Of a stretch of DNA of 60,165 nt, positions 15,520 to 24,724 are shown piece by piece. Within the stretch, counting starts at the first letter, position 1. Each line of letters begins with the position of its first letter. The stretch is from assembly GCA_016873095.1 (NCBI GenBank), contig VGYC01000018.1, positions 1 to 60,165 on the forward strand. Reading direction: 5' to 3'. The DNA is from Planctomycetota bacterium. Lineage in GTDB: Bacteria > Planctomycetota > Planctomycetia > Gemmatales > Gemmataceae. The position numbers and the translations under genes were made by a program. The notes under the pieces are model-generated. The model was not told where the DNA came from. It made no database searches and worked only from the letters and a program-made list of their open reading frames with translations.

Positions 15520-17265
15520 ATGAAGAAAGGGGTGCCGATTTCTGCTGGCGTGGTGGTGGCGAAAGCTTATTGCGTGGATGAGGTCATGGGACTTCGCGAG
15601 CCGCAGTATCTGGATGCGGCCGCACTTTCCGCGGAGATCAATCGCTTTGACATGGCCATCGCCGCCGCCGCCGAGCTGGATGCCATCGTGGCACGCGTCA
15701 GCCAGCAGGTCGGCGAGGAAGAGGCGGCCATCTTTCGTTCCCATCGTCTGTTGCTGCGCGATCCGACGCTCATCACCAAAGTCAAATCTGCCATTCTCGA
15801 GCGCCTCGTCGATGCCCGAACGGCGCTGCATGAGTTGCTCGACGAGTATGCGGCGTTGTTCGAGAAAATCCACGACGAGTACATTCGTGAGCGGATGGCG
15901 GACATTCACGACGTCGTCGGCCGGATCATGGCGCAGCTGGCGCTGCAGGTCACAGGCTGCTGCCTGGAAGCCAACGAGTCGGTCATCATCGTGGCCCATG
16001 AAGTCTTGCCGTCGCAGGCTCTGGCCTTTCATCGCCTGAAAGTGGTAGGCATTGCCACGGAGACCGGGGGCAGCACCGGCCACGCCGCCATTCTGGCCCG
16101 CTCGCTGGGCATCCCCGCTGTCTCCGGGCTGCGCGGCATCTTGCAGGAAGTGGCCACGGGAGACGTGCTGGCGCTCGATGGCCGCGAGGGACATCTCTAT
16201 ATCAATCCCGGTCCAGAAGTTGAATCCGCTTTTCGCAAGCTCCAGCGCGAGTACGTCGACACGCGCGACCGGCTCATTGAAAATCGCCATCTGGACGCCG
16301 TCGCGCCGGACGGAGTCGGTGTCGAGTTGCTGGCCAACGTGAATAGCGCGGCGGACGCCGCCCTGGCAGTGAGTGCGGGGGCGGTCGGCGTCGGCCTGTT
16401 TCGCACGGAATATCTGTTTCTTGCGCATCCGACCATTCCCGACGAAGAGGAACAACTCGCCGCCTATCGCGCCGTCATCGAGGCGGCGCCGAACCGCTGC
16501 GTCACCATTCGCACGCTCGACCTGGGGGGTGACAAGCATGTCCCATACTTCGGCAACGAGCGTGAGGCCAATCCCTTCATGGGCTGGCGCAGCATCCGGC
16601 TCAGCTCGGCCTATCCGGAGTTTTTCCAGACACAGCTGCGCGCCATCCTTCGCGCCGGCTTGTTTGGCAACGTACAGCTCCTGTTTCCCATGATCAGCAC
16701 GCTGGAGGAGGTCCGTCGGGTGAAACGGCTGGTCGCCGCCACGCGCGACGCGTTGACGCGCCAGGGCGTCCGCTTTGCTGACGTGCCGCTTGGCATCATG
16801 CTCGAAGTGCCGGCGGCGGCGTTCTGCATCGAGGCCTTGCTCCCAGAGGTCGATTTTGTCAGCATCGGTTCCAACGACCTGATCCAGTACATGATGGCCG
16901 CCGACCGGGACAATCCACGGGTCGCCCACCTGTGCGAGCCCTTCAGCCCAGCGATCATGAAGCTGTTGCGGCACGTCATCCGGGCTTGCGGGCGGAGTGA
17001 CAAGCCGGTGACGCTGTGTGGCGAGATGGCGGGCCGCCCGCGCTGCTTCTTGCCCCTGTTCGGCATGGGGCTGCGCCGCTTCAGCATGAGCCCGGGGTTT
17101 GTGCCCACGCTGAAGGAGATGGCCCGATCCACCTCGGTGCCGCTGGCAGGGCGCATCGCCCGCCGCGTTCTCAGCCTCAGGACCTCCCGCCAGATCCGCG
17201 ACTTCCTCAGCCGCCAGGCCCGCCGCATTTGTCCCAACGTCGCCTTGCTGGACACGCGCAAGTAG
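15520..17265 (+). CDS. ptsI: Phosphoenolpyruvate-protein phosphotransferase (PTS enzyme I)
   Basis: A 581-residue enzyme I that takes phosphate from PEP onto a histidine and passes it to HPr. The active-site histidine lies in GGSTGHAAILARSLGIPAV near 182-200. The PEP-binding barrel shows GLFRTEYLFL near 290 and the catalytic-cysteine block LCGEMAGRP near 500. The usual TSH is TGH here. Length is normal and no N-terminal GAF domain is present. No HPr or sugar permease adjoins it, so a regulatory or incomplete PTS is likely. The C-terminal ~40 residues are arginine-rich. Confidence 0.93.
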   Translation: MKKGVPISAGVVVAKAYCVDEVMGLREPQYLDAAALSAEINRFDMAIAAAAELDAIVARVSQQVGEEEAAIFRSHRLLLRDPTLITKVKSAILERLVDARTALHELLDEYAALFEKIHDEYIRERMADIHDVVGRIMAQLALQVTGCCLEANESVIIVAHEVLPSQALAFHRLKVVGIATETGGSTGHAAILARSLGIPAVSGLRGILQEVATGDVLALDGREGHLYINPGPEVESAFRKLQREYVDTRDRLIENRHLDAVAPDGVGVELLANVNSAADAALAVSAGAVGVGLFRTEYLFLAHPTIPDEEEQLAAYRAVIEAAPNRCVTIRTLDLGGDKHVPYFGNEREANPFMGWRSIRLSSAYPEFFQTQLRAILRAGLFGNVQLLFPMISTLEEVRRVKRLVAATRDALTRQGVRFADVPLGIMLEVPAAAFCIEALLPEVDFVSIGSNDLIQYMMAADRDNPRVAHLCEPFSPAIMKLLRHVIRACGRSDKPVTLCGEMAGRPRCFLPLFGMGLRRFSMSPGFVPTLKEMARSTSVPLAGRIARRVLSLRTSRQIRDFLSRQARRICPNVALLDTRK

Positions 17266-17377
17266 GCCGGGCTTTCCCGGTGGCACTGGCCGGTGAGTTG
17301 CATGCGCGCGTTGACTCCCGGCGACGAATCTGCATCATCATTACCGAGAGCCGAACCATCCACATGAGGCGCAGTCA

Positions 17378-18676
17378 ATGGCAGGTGAGATCTCCTTCTT
17401 GACGCTCGATCCTGGTCATTTCCATGCAGCCCTGGTGCAGAAGGAGATGTACCCGGAGGTATCGCCGCGTTCGCGCGTGTTCGCGCCGCTGGGACCGGAC
17501 TTGCTGGCGCACCTGGAACGCATCGCCGGCTTCAATCGCCGCACGGATCGGCCCACGACCTGGGAGCTGGACATTCATGCCGGTGTCGACTTCGCCCGCC
17601 ACGCGTTCAGTCAGCCGCCGGGCAGCGTCGTCATCCTGGCCGGCTTCAACGCGCGCAAGATCGATTACATCCGCCAGGCCGTTGCGGCCGGCATGCACGT
17701 CCTGGCCGACAAGCCGTGGATCATCAACCCGGCGGACCTGCCGAAGCTGCAAGAGGCGCTGGCGACGGCTGAACGCAGTGGTCTGATCGCTTACGACATC
17801 ATGACCGAACGTTCCGAGATCACTTCCATCTTGCAGCGTGCGCTGGTGAACGACCCGGACGTCTTCGGCAGCGCCGTCGCCGGCACGCCGGAGGAGCCGG
17901 GCGTGTTCATGGATAGCGTGCACTTTCTCAAGAAGCAGGTGGCGGGCCTGCCGCTGCGCCGGCCGGCCTGGTACTTCGACATCAAGCAGCAGGGTGAGGG
18001 GCTCAGCGACGTCGGCACGCATCTGGTGGATCTCGCCATGTGGATCGCGCAGCCGGACCAGGCCATCACTGCTGCGCGCGATGTGCGCATCCTCGCCGCC
18101 AGACGCTGGCCGACCATCGTGACGCGCGACGACTTCCGCCAGATCACCGGCCAGGCCGATTTCCCCGATTTCCTGAAAAGCCAGCTCGACGGCGACTGCT
18201 TACCGTACTTCTGCAACAACCGCGTCACGTACACCTTGTGCGGCATTCACGTCGTGCTCAACGTAGCCTGGGGTCTGGAAGCCGAGCCGGGCGCCGGCGA
18301 CACGCACATGGCCAGCTTTCGCGGCACGAAGTCGAAGATCGAAATCCGGCAAGGCAAGGACGAAAACTTCAAGTCCGAGCTGTTTGTCATGCCGACAAGC
18401 GGCGCCGACCTGCGCGGCGCGCTCGAAAAGCGAATCGCGAGTTGGCAGGCCGTCCATCCTGGCGTGACGCTGGCGACCAGCAAGACGGGCTTTCACGTTG
18501 TGGTTCCGGACAGGCTGCGCATCGGCCACGAGGCGCATTTCGCCGCCGTCGTCCGCCGTTTCCTCCGCTACGTCAAAAAGCGAGAGCCGCTGCCGGCGTG
18601 GGAGAACCCGAACATGCTCGCCAAGTATCACGTGACAACCAGGGGTGTCGAGCAGGCCAGCACTTCGCAGCCTTGA
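17378..18676 (+). CDS. Putative Gfo/Idh/MocA-type oxidoreductase, cytoplasmic
   Basis: A 432-residue protein of the oxidoreductase group in which the classical GxGxxG is absent (FLTLDPGHFHAALVQKEM at the N terminus). The second half of the Rossmann fold is clear: VVILAGFNARKIDYIRQAVAAGMHVLADKPW near 82-112, with DKPW in place of EKP. There is no signal peptide. The C-terminal part matches the long C domain of planctomycete members by general layout only. The degenerate nucleotide motif means activity cannot be assumed. GAGG lies about 9 bases before the ATG. Confidence 0.75.
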   Translation: MAGEISFLTLDPGHFHAALVQKEMYPEVSPRSRVFAPLGPDLLAHLERIAGFNRRTDRPTTWELDIHAGVDFARHAFSQPPGSVVILAGFNARKIDYIRQAVAAGMHVLADKPWIINPADLPKLQEALATAERSGLIAYDIMTERSEITSILQRALVNDPDVFGSAVAGTPEEPGVFMDSVHFLKKQVAGLPLRRPAWYFDIKQQGEGLSDVGTHLVDLAMWIAQPDQAITAARDVRILAARRWPTIVTRDDFRQITGQADFPDFLKSQLDGDCLPYFCNNRVTYTLCGIHVVLNVAWGLEAEPGAGDTHMASFRGTKSKIEIRQGKDENFKSELFVMPTSGADLRGALEKRIASWQAVHPGVTLATSKTGFHVVVPDRLRIGHEAHFAAVVRRFLRYVKKREPLPAWENPNMLAKYHVTTRGVEQASTSQP

Positions 18677-18701
18677 GCCGGCTTGTGCGCGTCGCTACGA
18701 T
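18673..18701 (+). promoter_or_regulatory. Possible promoter for the YheT-like hydrolase
   Basis: TTGAGC (18673-18678), a 17-bp spacer and TACGAT (18696-18701), overlapping the stop codon of the upstream gene. The start point would fall about 3 bases before the ATG at 18711. Confidence 0.4.
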
Positions 18702-18710
18702 ACCTATGCC

Positions 18711-19709
18711 ATGTCAAACGTCGTCATCCAGCCGCCATTGTTTCGCCCGCTTCCCTTGCTGGGCAATCCGCACCTGCAAACGGTGCTGAGCCATTTATTC
18801 TCGCGGCGCGGGCTGGGTTTGCCGGCACAGATGACGATCGTGCCGTTGCCGGATGGCGATCGCCTGGCAGTCCATGCAAGCCGCCCGGCGCTGTGGCGGC
18901 CGGCTGACGGGACGGTGCTGCTCATCCATGGGCTGGGCGGGTCGCACCGCTCCGCTTACCTGGGCCGGCTGTCGCAGCAGTTTCACGATCATGGTCTGCG
19001 CACGCTGCGACTCGACCTGCGCGGCGTCGGCGCCGGCGAAAGGCTTGCCCGCAAGACGTATCACGGCGGCTCATCCGCGGACGTGCGGACGGTGATCGAG
19101 CACTTGCAGCAGGAGACACCTGCCGCGCCGCTGGTGGTCGTGGGCATGTCGCTGGGCGGCAACATCGCCCTCAAGCTGGCGGGCGAGGCGGCGAAACGGC
19201 CCTTGCCTGGATTTCGGGCCGTGGCGGCCCTGGCCCCGCCCATCGATCTCGTCGGCTGTGCCGGGTTGATCGCTCTCAAGCGCAACCGCATCTACGAGCG
19301 GTATTACGTCGGCAATCTCATCAAGCAGGTCCGGCAGCATCGCCGGCATCATGCGGACATGCCCGCGCTGCCGTTTCGCTCGACGATGACGCTGCGCGAG
19401 TTCGACGACATGTACACCGCGCCCACATGGGGTTTCGCGGACGGCATGGACTATTATCGGCGCGCGTCGGCATTGCCACTGATCGACAAGATTGCGGTGC
19501 CTACGTTCATCCTGGTGTCGCGCGACGATCCATTCATCATCACCCGGCCGTTCGAGGAACTCGGCTCGACGCCGCGGCGCGAGGTGCATGTGGTGAACCA
19601 CGGCGGACACATGGGCTTCCTCGGCTGGGACGGCGCCGGCGGCATCCGCTGGGCCGAACGGGCCATCGCCAGGTGGGTGATCAAGATGTTCAGGCACAAT
19701 CCGCGCTAG
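18711..19709 (+). CDS. YheT-like alpha/beta hydrolase
   Basis: A 332-residue alpha/beta-hydrolase of the YheT/ABHD1-3 group. The N-terminal PLLGNPHLQTVL is the family hallmark. The oxyanion region is LLIHGLGGSHRSAYLGRL near 66-83, the nucleophile elbow is GMSLGGN near 144-150, the acid is in SRDDPF near 270 and the histidine is in NHGGHMGF near 296-303. Members act as esterases or lipases on poorly defined substrates. The ATG at 18711 is preferred over an upstream in-frame start because family homology begins there. Confidence 0.88.
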   Translation: MSNVVIQPPLFRPLPLLGNPHLQTVLSHLFSRRGLGLPAQMTIVPLPDGDRLAVHASRPALWRPADGTVLLIHGLGGSHRSAYLGRLSQQFHDHGLRTLRLDLRGVGAGERLARKTYHGGSSADVRTVIEHLQQETPAAPLVVVGMSLGGNIALKLAGEAAKRPLPGFRAVAALAPPIDLVGCAGLIALKRNRIYERYYVGNLIKQVRQHRRHHADMPALPFRSTMTLREFDDMYTAPTWGFADGMDYYRRASALPLIDKIAVPTFILVSRDDPFIITRPFEELGSTPRREVHVVNHGGHMGFLGWDGAGGIRWAERAIARWVIKMFRHNPR

Positions 19710-19761
19710 CTGCAACCGCTTGCGGTTTCGCGCAAGGCATCGCAGGCAACGGAGAACTCCC

Positions 19762-21114
19762 ATGACCAGCGTCCGCGACTTCGGCGCCCGCGGCGATGGC
19801 AACACCGACGACACCGCCGCCATCAGCCATGCCAGCCAGCGCGGCGACGGCGTGCTGCTGTTTCCGCCTGGCGACTACGTGATCTCGCGGCCGTTGCATA
19901 TCGCCCTGCAACAGCATGGCCGGCTCAGCATCCAGGGACACGGGGGCACGGCCCGGCTCATCATGGCGGGCGCTGGGCCGGCGCTGCACCTCGTAGGCAG
20001 CCATCGCCGGTCCGCCTTGCCGCGCGACGTGGCCGACGGCGTCTGGCACAGGGAACGCATGCCCACGCTGCGCGACCTGGAAATCGTCGGCCGGCATGCG
20101 GAGGCGGACGGCATCCGCATCGACGGGGCCATGCAGCCGACGTTGCAGCAACTGCTCATCCGCCGTTGCCGGCACGGCATCCATCTCACCAGCCGCGACC
20201 GCAACGTCGTGATCTCGGATTGTCATATCTATGACAACTCCGGCATCGGCATCTTCCTCGACCGTGTCAACTTGCATCAGATCAACATCCACGGCAACCA
20301 CATCAGCTACTGTGCCCAGGGGGGCATCCGCATCGCCGGCAGCGAGGTCCGCAACATCCAGATCTGCAGCAACGACATCGAGTACAACCACGACCTGAAG
20401 GCGGCCGAATCCGCCGATGTGTTCCTCGACTGCCGGGAAGGCACGGTGCGCGAGGGGACGCTCGCGGGCAACACCATTCAGGCCGTGCAGACCCCCGGCG
20501 GCGCCAACGTTCGCTTCGTCGGCGATCGCAAGCACTCCAACGCCGTCGGCCTGTTCGCCATCACCGGCAACCTGATCGGCAGCCAGACGACGGCCATCCA
20601 TCTGCAAGCGTGCCGCGGCATCGCCCTGTCCGGCAACAGCATCTACAGCGGCTATCACCACGGCCTGATCATCGAGGATTGCGAGCACATCGTCATCGGC
20701 GCCAACAGCATCGACCACAACCCGGAGTACCGTGGCCGCTCGACGGACCGCGTCATCATCCGCCGCTCGAACAACATCACCATGACCGGCCTGATCCTGC
20801 AGCACACGCGCGAGGCCAGCGCGGAAGTGCCATCCAGCGTGGAGCTGCGTGGGTGCCGCAACGTCAGCATCACGGGCTGCCAGATCATCAATGCGCGGAC
20901 GCGCGGCGTCGCCATGCACGAGTGCGACACGGTTCGCGTCGCCGACTGCACGATTCGCGGCAAGCCCGCCGACGACGCCTACCGTGCAGCGCTGGCCATC
21001 GCTGCGGATAACCGGCATGTGATGATCGTGAATAATTTCCTTGGCCGCGGCTCGGACGGCGAGTTGCGCCTGCCGCGCGAAATCGGCGTACAGGCAGGCA
21101 ACGTTCTGTTATGA
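19762..21114 (+). CDS. Right-handed parallel beta-helix (pectate lyase-like) protein
   Basis: A 450-residue protein. It opens with the pectate-lyase/GH28-like cap VRDFGARGDGNTDDTAAI (residues 4-21) and then shows many short repeats of the type NxIxxCxxxGIxI (for example NHISYCAQGGIRI), which stack as coils of a beta-helix. No signal peptide is seen, which is odd for a polysaccharide-active protein. GGAGAA lies 6 bases before the ATG. Catalytic residues cannot be assigned, so lyase, hydrolase, epimerase or mere carbohydrate binding are all possible. Confidence 0.82.
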   Translation: MTSVRDFGARGDGNTDDTAAISHASQRGDGVLLFPPGDYVISRPLHIALQQHGRLSIQGHGGTARLIMAGAGPALHLVGSHRRSALPRDVADGVWHRERMPTLRDLEIVGRHAEADGIRIDGAMQPTLQQLLIRRCRHGIHLTSRDRNVVISDCHIYDNSGIGIFLDRVNLHQINIHGNHISYCAQGGIRIAGSEVRNIQICSNDIEYNHDLKAAESADVFLDCREGTVREGTLAGNTIQAVQTPGGANVRFVGDRKHSNAVGLFAITGNLIGSQTTAIHLQACRGIALSGNSIYSGYHHGLIIEDCEHIVIGANSIDHNPEYRGRSTDRVIIRRSNNITMTGLILQHTREASAEVPSSVELRGCRNVSITGCQIINARTRGVAMHECDTVRVADCTIRGKPADDAYRAALAIAADNRHVMIVNNFLGRGSDGELRLPREIGVQAGNVLL

Positions 21115-21357
21115 GACGTCGGCAGAGGTTCGTCGCCGTACCTCGGTTGAGAAGCTTCCCAGCGTGCTGCTGAATGCCGAACGCCTGACCCAGAATTGCG
21201 ACGTCGTCCACATCTTGCGCGCGGCCGGCATGGGAAACTTGGTTGGGCGAGTCTGGTGCGAACGTTTCATGGTCCGGGACGCCAGCCAGACGCCGCACAC
21301 GAGCAGGACAATGCCCAGAGCAATGATCCAGGAGGTCACGGCGTGGTGGCGGCGCAT
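21109..21357 (-). CDS. Possible small single-pass membrane protein
   Basis: An 82-residue frame with one clear hydrophobic helix near residues 8-26 (TSWIIALGIVLLVCGVWLA), then a basic tail. Third codon positions are GC-rich, as in real genes here, and GGGAAAG lies about 4 bases before the ATG. The tail has no family resemblance, and its end overlaps the beta-helix gene by 6 bases. It could be spurious. Confidence 0.35.
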   Translation of the reverse strand: MRRHHAVTSWIIALGIVLLVCGVWLASRTMKRSHQTRPTKFPMPAARKMWTTSQFWVRRSAFSSTLGSFSTEVRRRTSADVS

Positions 21358-21631
21358 GAGCTTTCCCGTGAAAAGGATAGGCCACCAGTATCGTCGGCTT
21401 TCGGCGCCCACCGCAGCGGTGTGAGAATGGAAATACTCCCGGTGCCGCGGTTTCGGAGGTGGACTTTAACGGTTATGACAACTGTAAGGCCTTGAGGCGC
21501 CGGCCGCGTAGGTGGCACATTCACCCCAACCCCACTTGTCGTCATGAACCCGATCGAAATCAGGGATTCCAGCCGGGTAAGAGCGGCAGCGCGGTTGCGA
21601 TTGGGCAAGATAGGGGTTATGGTTAGGTTGT

Positions 21632-21725
21632 TGTGGAACTTTCCACAGCAGCGATCGAGGTAGTGGCTGGGCGGCACTCGCGTAGAGTCGCCGTCTCGCG
21701 CTGGGAGCCGCTACCTCGATTTTTT
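21632..21725 (+). terminator. Structured hairpin ending in a T-run
   Basis: ATCGAGGTAGTGGC (21654-21667) pairs with GCCGCTACCTCGAT (21707-21720), 14 positions with one G-U, directly followed by a run of T to 21725. The 39-nt interior folds again: CGGCACTC against GAGT-c-GCCG. A separate short hairpin (TGTGGAA/TTCCACA, 21632-21647) precedes it. No plus-strand gene lies near, so it may end a small RNA or a read-through transcript from the beta-helix gene. The rest of 21358-21631 shows no gene. Confidence 0.6.
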
Positions 21726-21738
21726 CTTGCGCATATTC

Positions 21739-21768
21739 AGGCCCACGAGCCTCCTGGTTCGTGGGCCT
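21739..21768 (-). terminator. Hairpin downstream of DUF1501 gene
   Basis: A perfect 10-bp stem (AGGCCCACGA/TCGTGGGCCT) with a 10-nt loop, 48 bases past the stop of the minus-strand DUF1501 gene. No T-run follows, so it may work with Rho or protect the 3' end. A second hairpin (GGTGGGC/GCCCGCC) lies at about 21780-21799. Confidence 0.45.
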
Positions 21769-21815
21769 GCTTGCATTTCGGTGGGCGACTTTGCCCGCCT
21801 CGCCATGGGCGCCTG

Positions 21816-23168
21816 TCACGACAGCTGCCGGATCGGCGTGCCGTGGTACAGGATCGGCACGCCGCGGCCGGTGTAGTCGGTAAACTGGTGCTCGGGGTCG
21901 ATGCACAGATGGCGGTAGATGGTGGCGAGCAAGTCTTGCGGGGTGACGGGGGAGTGCGTGGGATATTCGCCGCGGGCATTGGTGGCGCCGACGACCTGGC
22001 CCATGCGCAGGCCGCCGCCGGAGACGAGGGCGCTGTAGGCGTCCGGCCAATGATCGCGGCCGATGGAATTGTCCGGCGGGCCCACGCGCAGCCGCGGCGT
22101 GCGGCCAAACTCGCCTACCACCACGATCATGATCTTCCGGTCCAGGCCGCGCGCGTGCACGTCTTCGATGAGTGCAGCCACGCATTGGTCGAAGTACGGC
22201 AGGCGGACGCGCATGTACTGGGCGAAGTGTCCGGGCTTCATGGCATTGCCGGGATGGTCGTCCCAGTTGGTGAACATCGGGCCGAACTCCGGCGAGTTGG
22301 CGACCAGACTGACGACTGCCGTGCCCGCCTCTGCCAGCCGGCGGGCGAGCAGGCAGCCCTGCCCCCACAGGTTGCGGCCATAGCGATCGCGTAGCCGGGC
22401 GCTCTCCTGATTCAGGTCGAAGGCCCGCGCCACGGCCGGACTGGTCAGCACCTGATAGGCCTGTTCGTGGAACTGGTCGAGAGCGCGAGTCTGCTCGGAG
22501 CGCTCGCCGTCGCGGCGCAGGGTGTCGAATTGCTGCAAGAGCCGGCGGCGATTGTCGAGACCGTTGGCCGTCATGCCGCGCAGGCTGAGTTGCGTGGGCA
22601 AGTTGCCCGGCTGGGCCGCGAAGGCCTGGCACGACGCACCGAGGTAGTTTGGCCGGGTCATATGGAACGGCCCCGGCACGCTGACATACTGCGGCATGGC
22701 ATCCGGATGCCGCCCACGCAGACGGCTGGCGATCATGCCGAGATCGGGATGCTCGCTGCGCGCCGTCGAGGTCGGATCCAGAACCGTCGGCTCCTTGCCG
22801 GTCAGCACGGTGATCGAGCCGTCGTTGTGGATGTTGACCCGATGATGCAGCGAGCGGATGAGGCTGAACTTGTCGGCGACCTGCGCTTGCCGGGGAAGCA
22901 ACTCGCAGATCGACACGCCCGGCACGCGCGTGGCAATCGGCCGAAAGACGCTGCGCATCTGCTCCGGGCCGTCCGGCTTCAGGTCATAGGTTTCAAGATG
23001 GCTGGCGCCGCCCGAGCAGTAGATGATGATGACCGAGGTGTCAGGCGAGGAACGGGCGGCAGCACGGGCCTGCAACACGTCGGACAGGCCCATCCCTCCA
23101 AGCGCCAGCGCACCGACACGCAAGAATTCGCGGCGATCCAGCGGGCCGGTGCATCGGCGTTGAGTCAT
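21816..23168 (-). CDS. DUF1501 family protein, Tat-exported
   Basis: A 450-residue member of DUF1501, a family very frequent in planctomycetes and related to the sulfatase/alkaline-phosphatase fold. A twin-arginine leader DRREFLRVGALALGG begins near residue 11. Family blocks include IIIYCSGGASHLETYDLKP (with GGxSHLxxxD), VVGEFGRTPR and GRDHWPDAYSALVSGGG. It usually pairs with DUF1549/PSD1 genes, absent here. ATG 23168 is used; a GTG at 23183 with GAGGAG 10 bases upstream is an alternative start that adds five residues. Function is unknown. Confidence 0.9.
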   Translation of the reverse strand: MTQRRCTGPLDRREFLRVGALALGGMGLSDVLQARAAARSSPDTSVIIIYCSGGASHLETYDLKPDGPEQMRSVFRPIATRVPGVSICELLPRQAQVADKFSLIRSLHHRVNIHNDGSITVLTGKEPTVLDPTSTARSEHPDLGMIASRLRGRHPDAMPQYVSVPGPFHMTRPNYLGASCQAFAAQPGNLPTQLSLRGMTANGLDNRRRLLQQFDTLRRDGERSEQTRALDQFHEQAYQVLTSPAVARAFDLNQESARLRDRYGRNLWGQGCLLARRLAEAGTAVVSLVANSPEFGPMFTNWDDHPGNAMKPGHFAQYMRVRLPYFDQCVAALIEDVHARGLDRKIMIVVVGEFGRTPRLRVGPPDNSIGRDHWPDAYSALVSGGGLRMGQVVGATNARGEYPTHSPVTPQDLLATIYRHLCIDPEHQFTDYTGRGVPILYHGTPIRQLS

Positions 23169-23410
23169 CGCAATGTCTTTCACAGGGCCTGCTCTCCTCA
23201 CGCAGTGTGGATTGAGGCAAGATAAGGAACATCCATAATCTACCTTCGCCGCAGGCTCTTCGCCACACGAATCGCGTGGCTGGGGATCGAACGGCGAGGA
23301 GTCGTGTTGACAGGTGCCGCCCGCCTCGCTATCCCGGCGCGCAAACCTTGAGAAGGTGCAAGGACGGTGCCGTCGGAGGCGCGGAGGCAAGAACTGTGGG
23401 AGCACGAGCC

Positions 23411-24694
23411 ATGCAAATCGACGGCGCGCGAGTGGAGGATCGCATTCCCGCGCCACGGTTGGCTGCGTTCTTGCCGAACTTCTTGGTCATCTCACCGCCC
23501 AAGACCGGCTCGACCTGGTTGGCCGCCAACCTCAGTTGCCATCCGGAAATCTTCATTCCGGAAATCAAGGAAGTTCATTTCTTCAATCACTACCTGTTCA
23601 CAAAAAGCTGGGACTGGTACACGGAGTTATTTCGCGGCGGGCTGGGGCTCAAGCGCGGCGAGGCGACGCCCGGCTATTGCAGAATGCCCCCCGAGACGAT
23701 CCGGCTCATTCACTCGCTGATGCCAAGATTGAAGCTGATCTACCTGCTGCGCGAGCCGATCGGCCGGGCCTGGTCACACGCGCGGCACTGCTGCCGCCAT
23801 CGACTGACGACCTTCAAGGGCTGCCGGGAGTCGCCGGACCGGGTCACGAACGAAAAGTGGCTCGAGAACCTCGCGCACGACAGTTCTCTGCAGGCCGGCC
23901 TGGTCCTGGAGCACCTCAGGTGCTGGCTGGCGTGTTACCCCAAGGAACAGATCCACATCGATTTTTACCCCGCGATCCGGACGCAGCCGACGCAGTTACT
24001 CAATCGGATCTTCAAGTTCCTGGGCGTGAGCACGATCGGCGATTTTTCCTTCTTCCCCGTTGCCGAGAAGTTAAATGAAGGCCTGTCGCTCCCCATGCCG
24101 CCGCCGCTGCACGAGTTCTTGCGGCGCACGTTTGCGCCCTCGGCACGGGAGCTGGCAGTATTCTTGCGCGCGGAGTATGATCTGTCGTTGCCGGCAACGT
24201 GGGAACCGTTGCTGCGGGCGGGCGACGTCGAGGCGCCGGGGACGTTGCCGGTCGGCTGCGTTTCCGGTCCGGCCGTCCAGACAACGATGCCGAATGTGGA
24301 CTCAGACGCGCCGCCGGTACGGACCAGCATGCGATTCTCCGCATTCGAGAAATCGCGGCTTGTCCTCAAGCACACGCCGCGCACCCGCGAGAAAGACTAT
24401 CTCGGCTACCACCTGGTCCACTTCAAGGGACAGTTCTTCGGCCTGGCCCATTCGGTCGGCGCCTTCGACCTGCGACGCATGACCGAAAAGGAGATCGTGC
24501 GCCTGGAGAGCAGCTGCCTCCTCTTTCGCTCGCCGTCGCTGGAGTGGGTTAAGTTGCAGATCGCGAACCGGCAGCTGGCGCGATGGTACCGCGGCCGGCA
24601 GCACAGCGTTTTCCGCGTGCCGCGCTTCCTGCTGCGCCGCCTTGGCGCATTCGCATCGGCCATGGTTGGCAGATTCGGCCGATCGAAAAACTGA
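23411..24694 (+). CDS. Sulfotransferase domain protein
   Basis: A 427-residue PAPS-dependent sulfotransferase. The 5'-phosphosulfate loop PPKTGSTWLAANL is near residues 29-41 and the 3'-phosphate motif LREPIGRAWSHARH near 117-130. The family core ends near residue 255. The last ~170 residues, which include KHTPRTREKDYLGYHLVHFKG, are a C-terminal extension of unknown function. No signal peptide is present. Carbohydrate or lipid sulfation is likely, and the window also encodes a secreted sulfatase, but the two are not linked. The upstream frame is open, but the ATG at 23411 fits the domain boundary. Confidence 0.85.
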   Translation: MQIDGARVEDRIPAPRLAAFLPNFLVISPPKTGSTWLAANLSCHPEIFIPEIKEVHFFNHYLFTKSWDWYTELFRGGLGLKRGEATPGYCRMPPETIRLIHSLMPRLKLIYLLREPIGRAWSHARHCCRHRLTTFKGCRESPDRVTNEKWLENLAHDSSLQAGLVLEHLRCWLACYPKEQIHIDFYPAIRTQPTQLLNRIFKFLGVSTIGDFSFFPVAEKLNEGLSLPMPPPLHEFLRRTFAPSARELAVFLRAEYDLSLPATWEPLLRAGDVEAPGTLPVGCVSGPAVQTTMPNVDSDAPPVRTSMRFSAFEKSRLVLKHTPRTREKDYLGYHLVHFKGQFFGLAHSVGAFDLRRMTEKEIVRLESSCLLFRSPSLEWVKLQIANRQLARWYRGRQHSVFRVPRFLLRRLGAFASAMVGRFGRSKN

Positions 24695-24724
24695 CTTTCC
24701 TTCATGAAAAGCGCCCGGCAGACC

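Noticed and set aside
15331-17286. 651-codon minus-strand frame across ptsI
   Set aside because: Antisense to enzyme I with every catalytic motif present; no motif in the long frame.
21633-21648. DnaA box or origin signal at TGTGGAACTTTCCACA
   Set aside because: It is a palindrome, differs from TTATNCACA, and no cluster of boxes or dnaA/dnaN gene is present.
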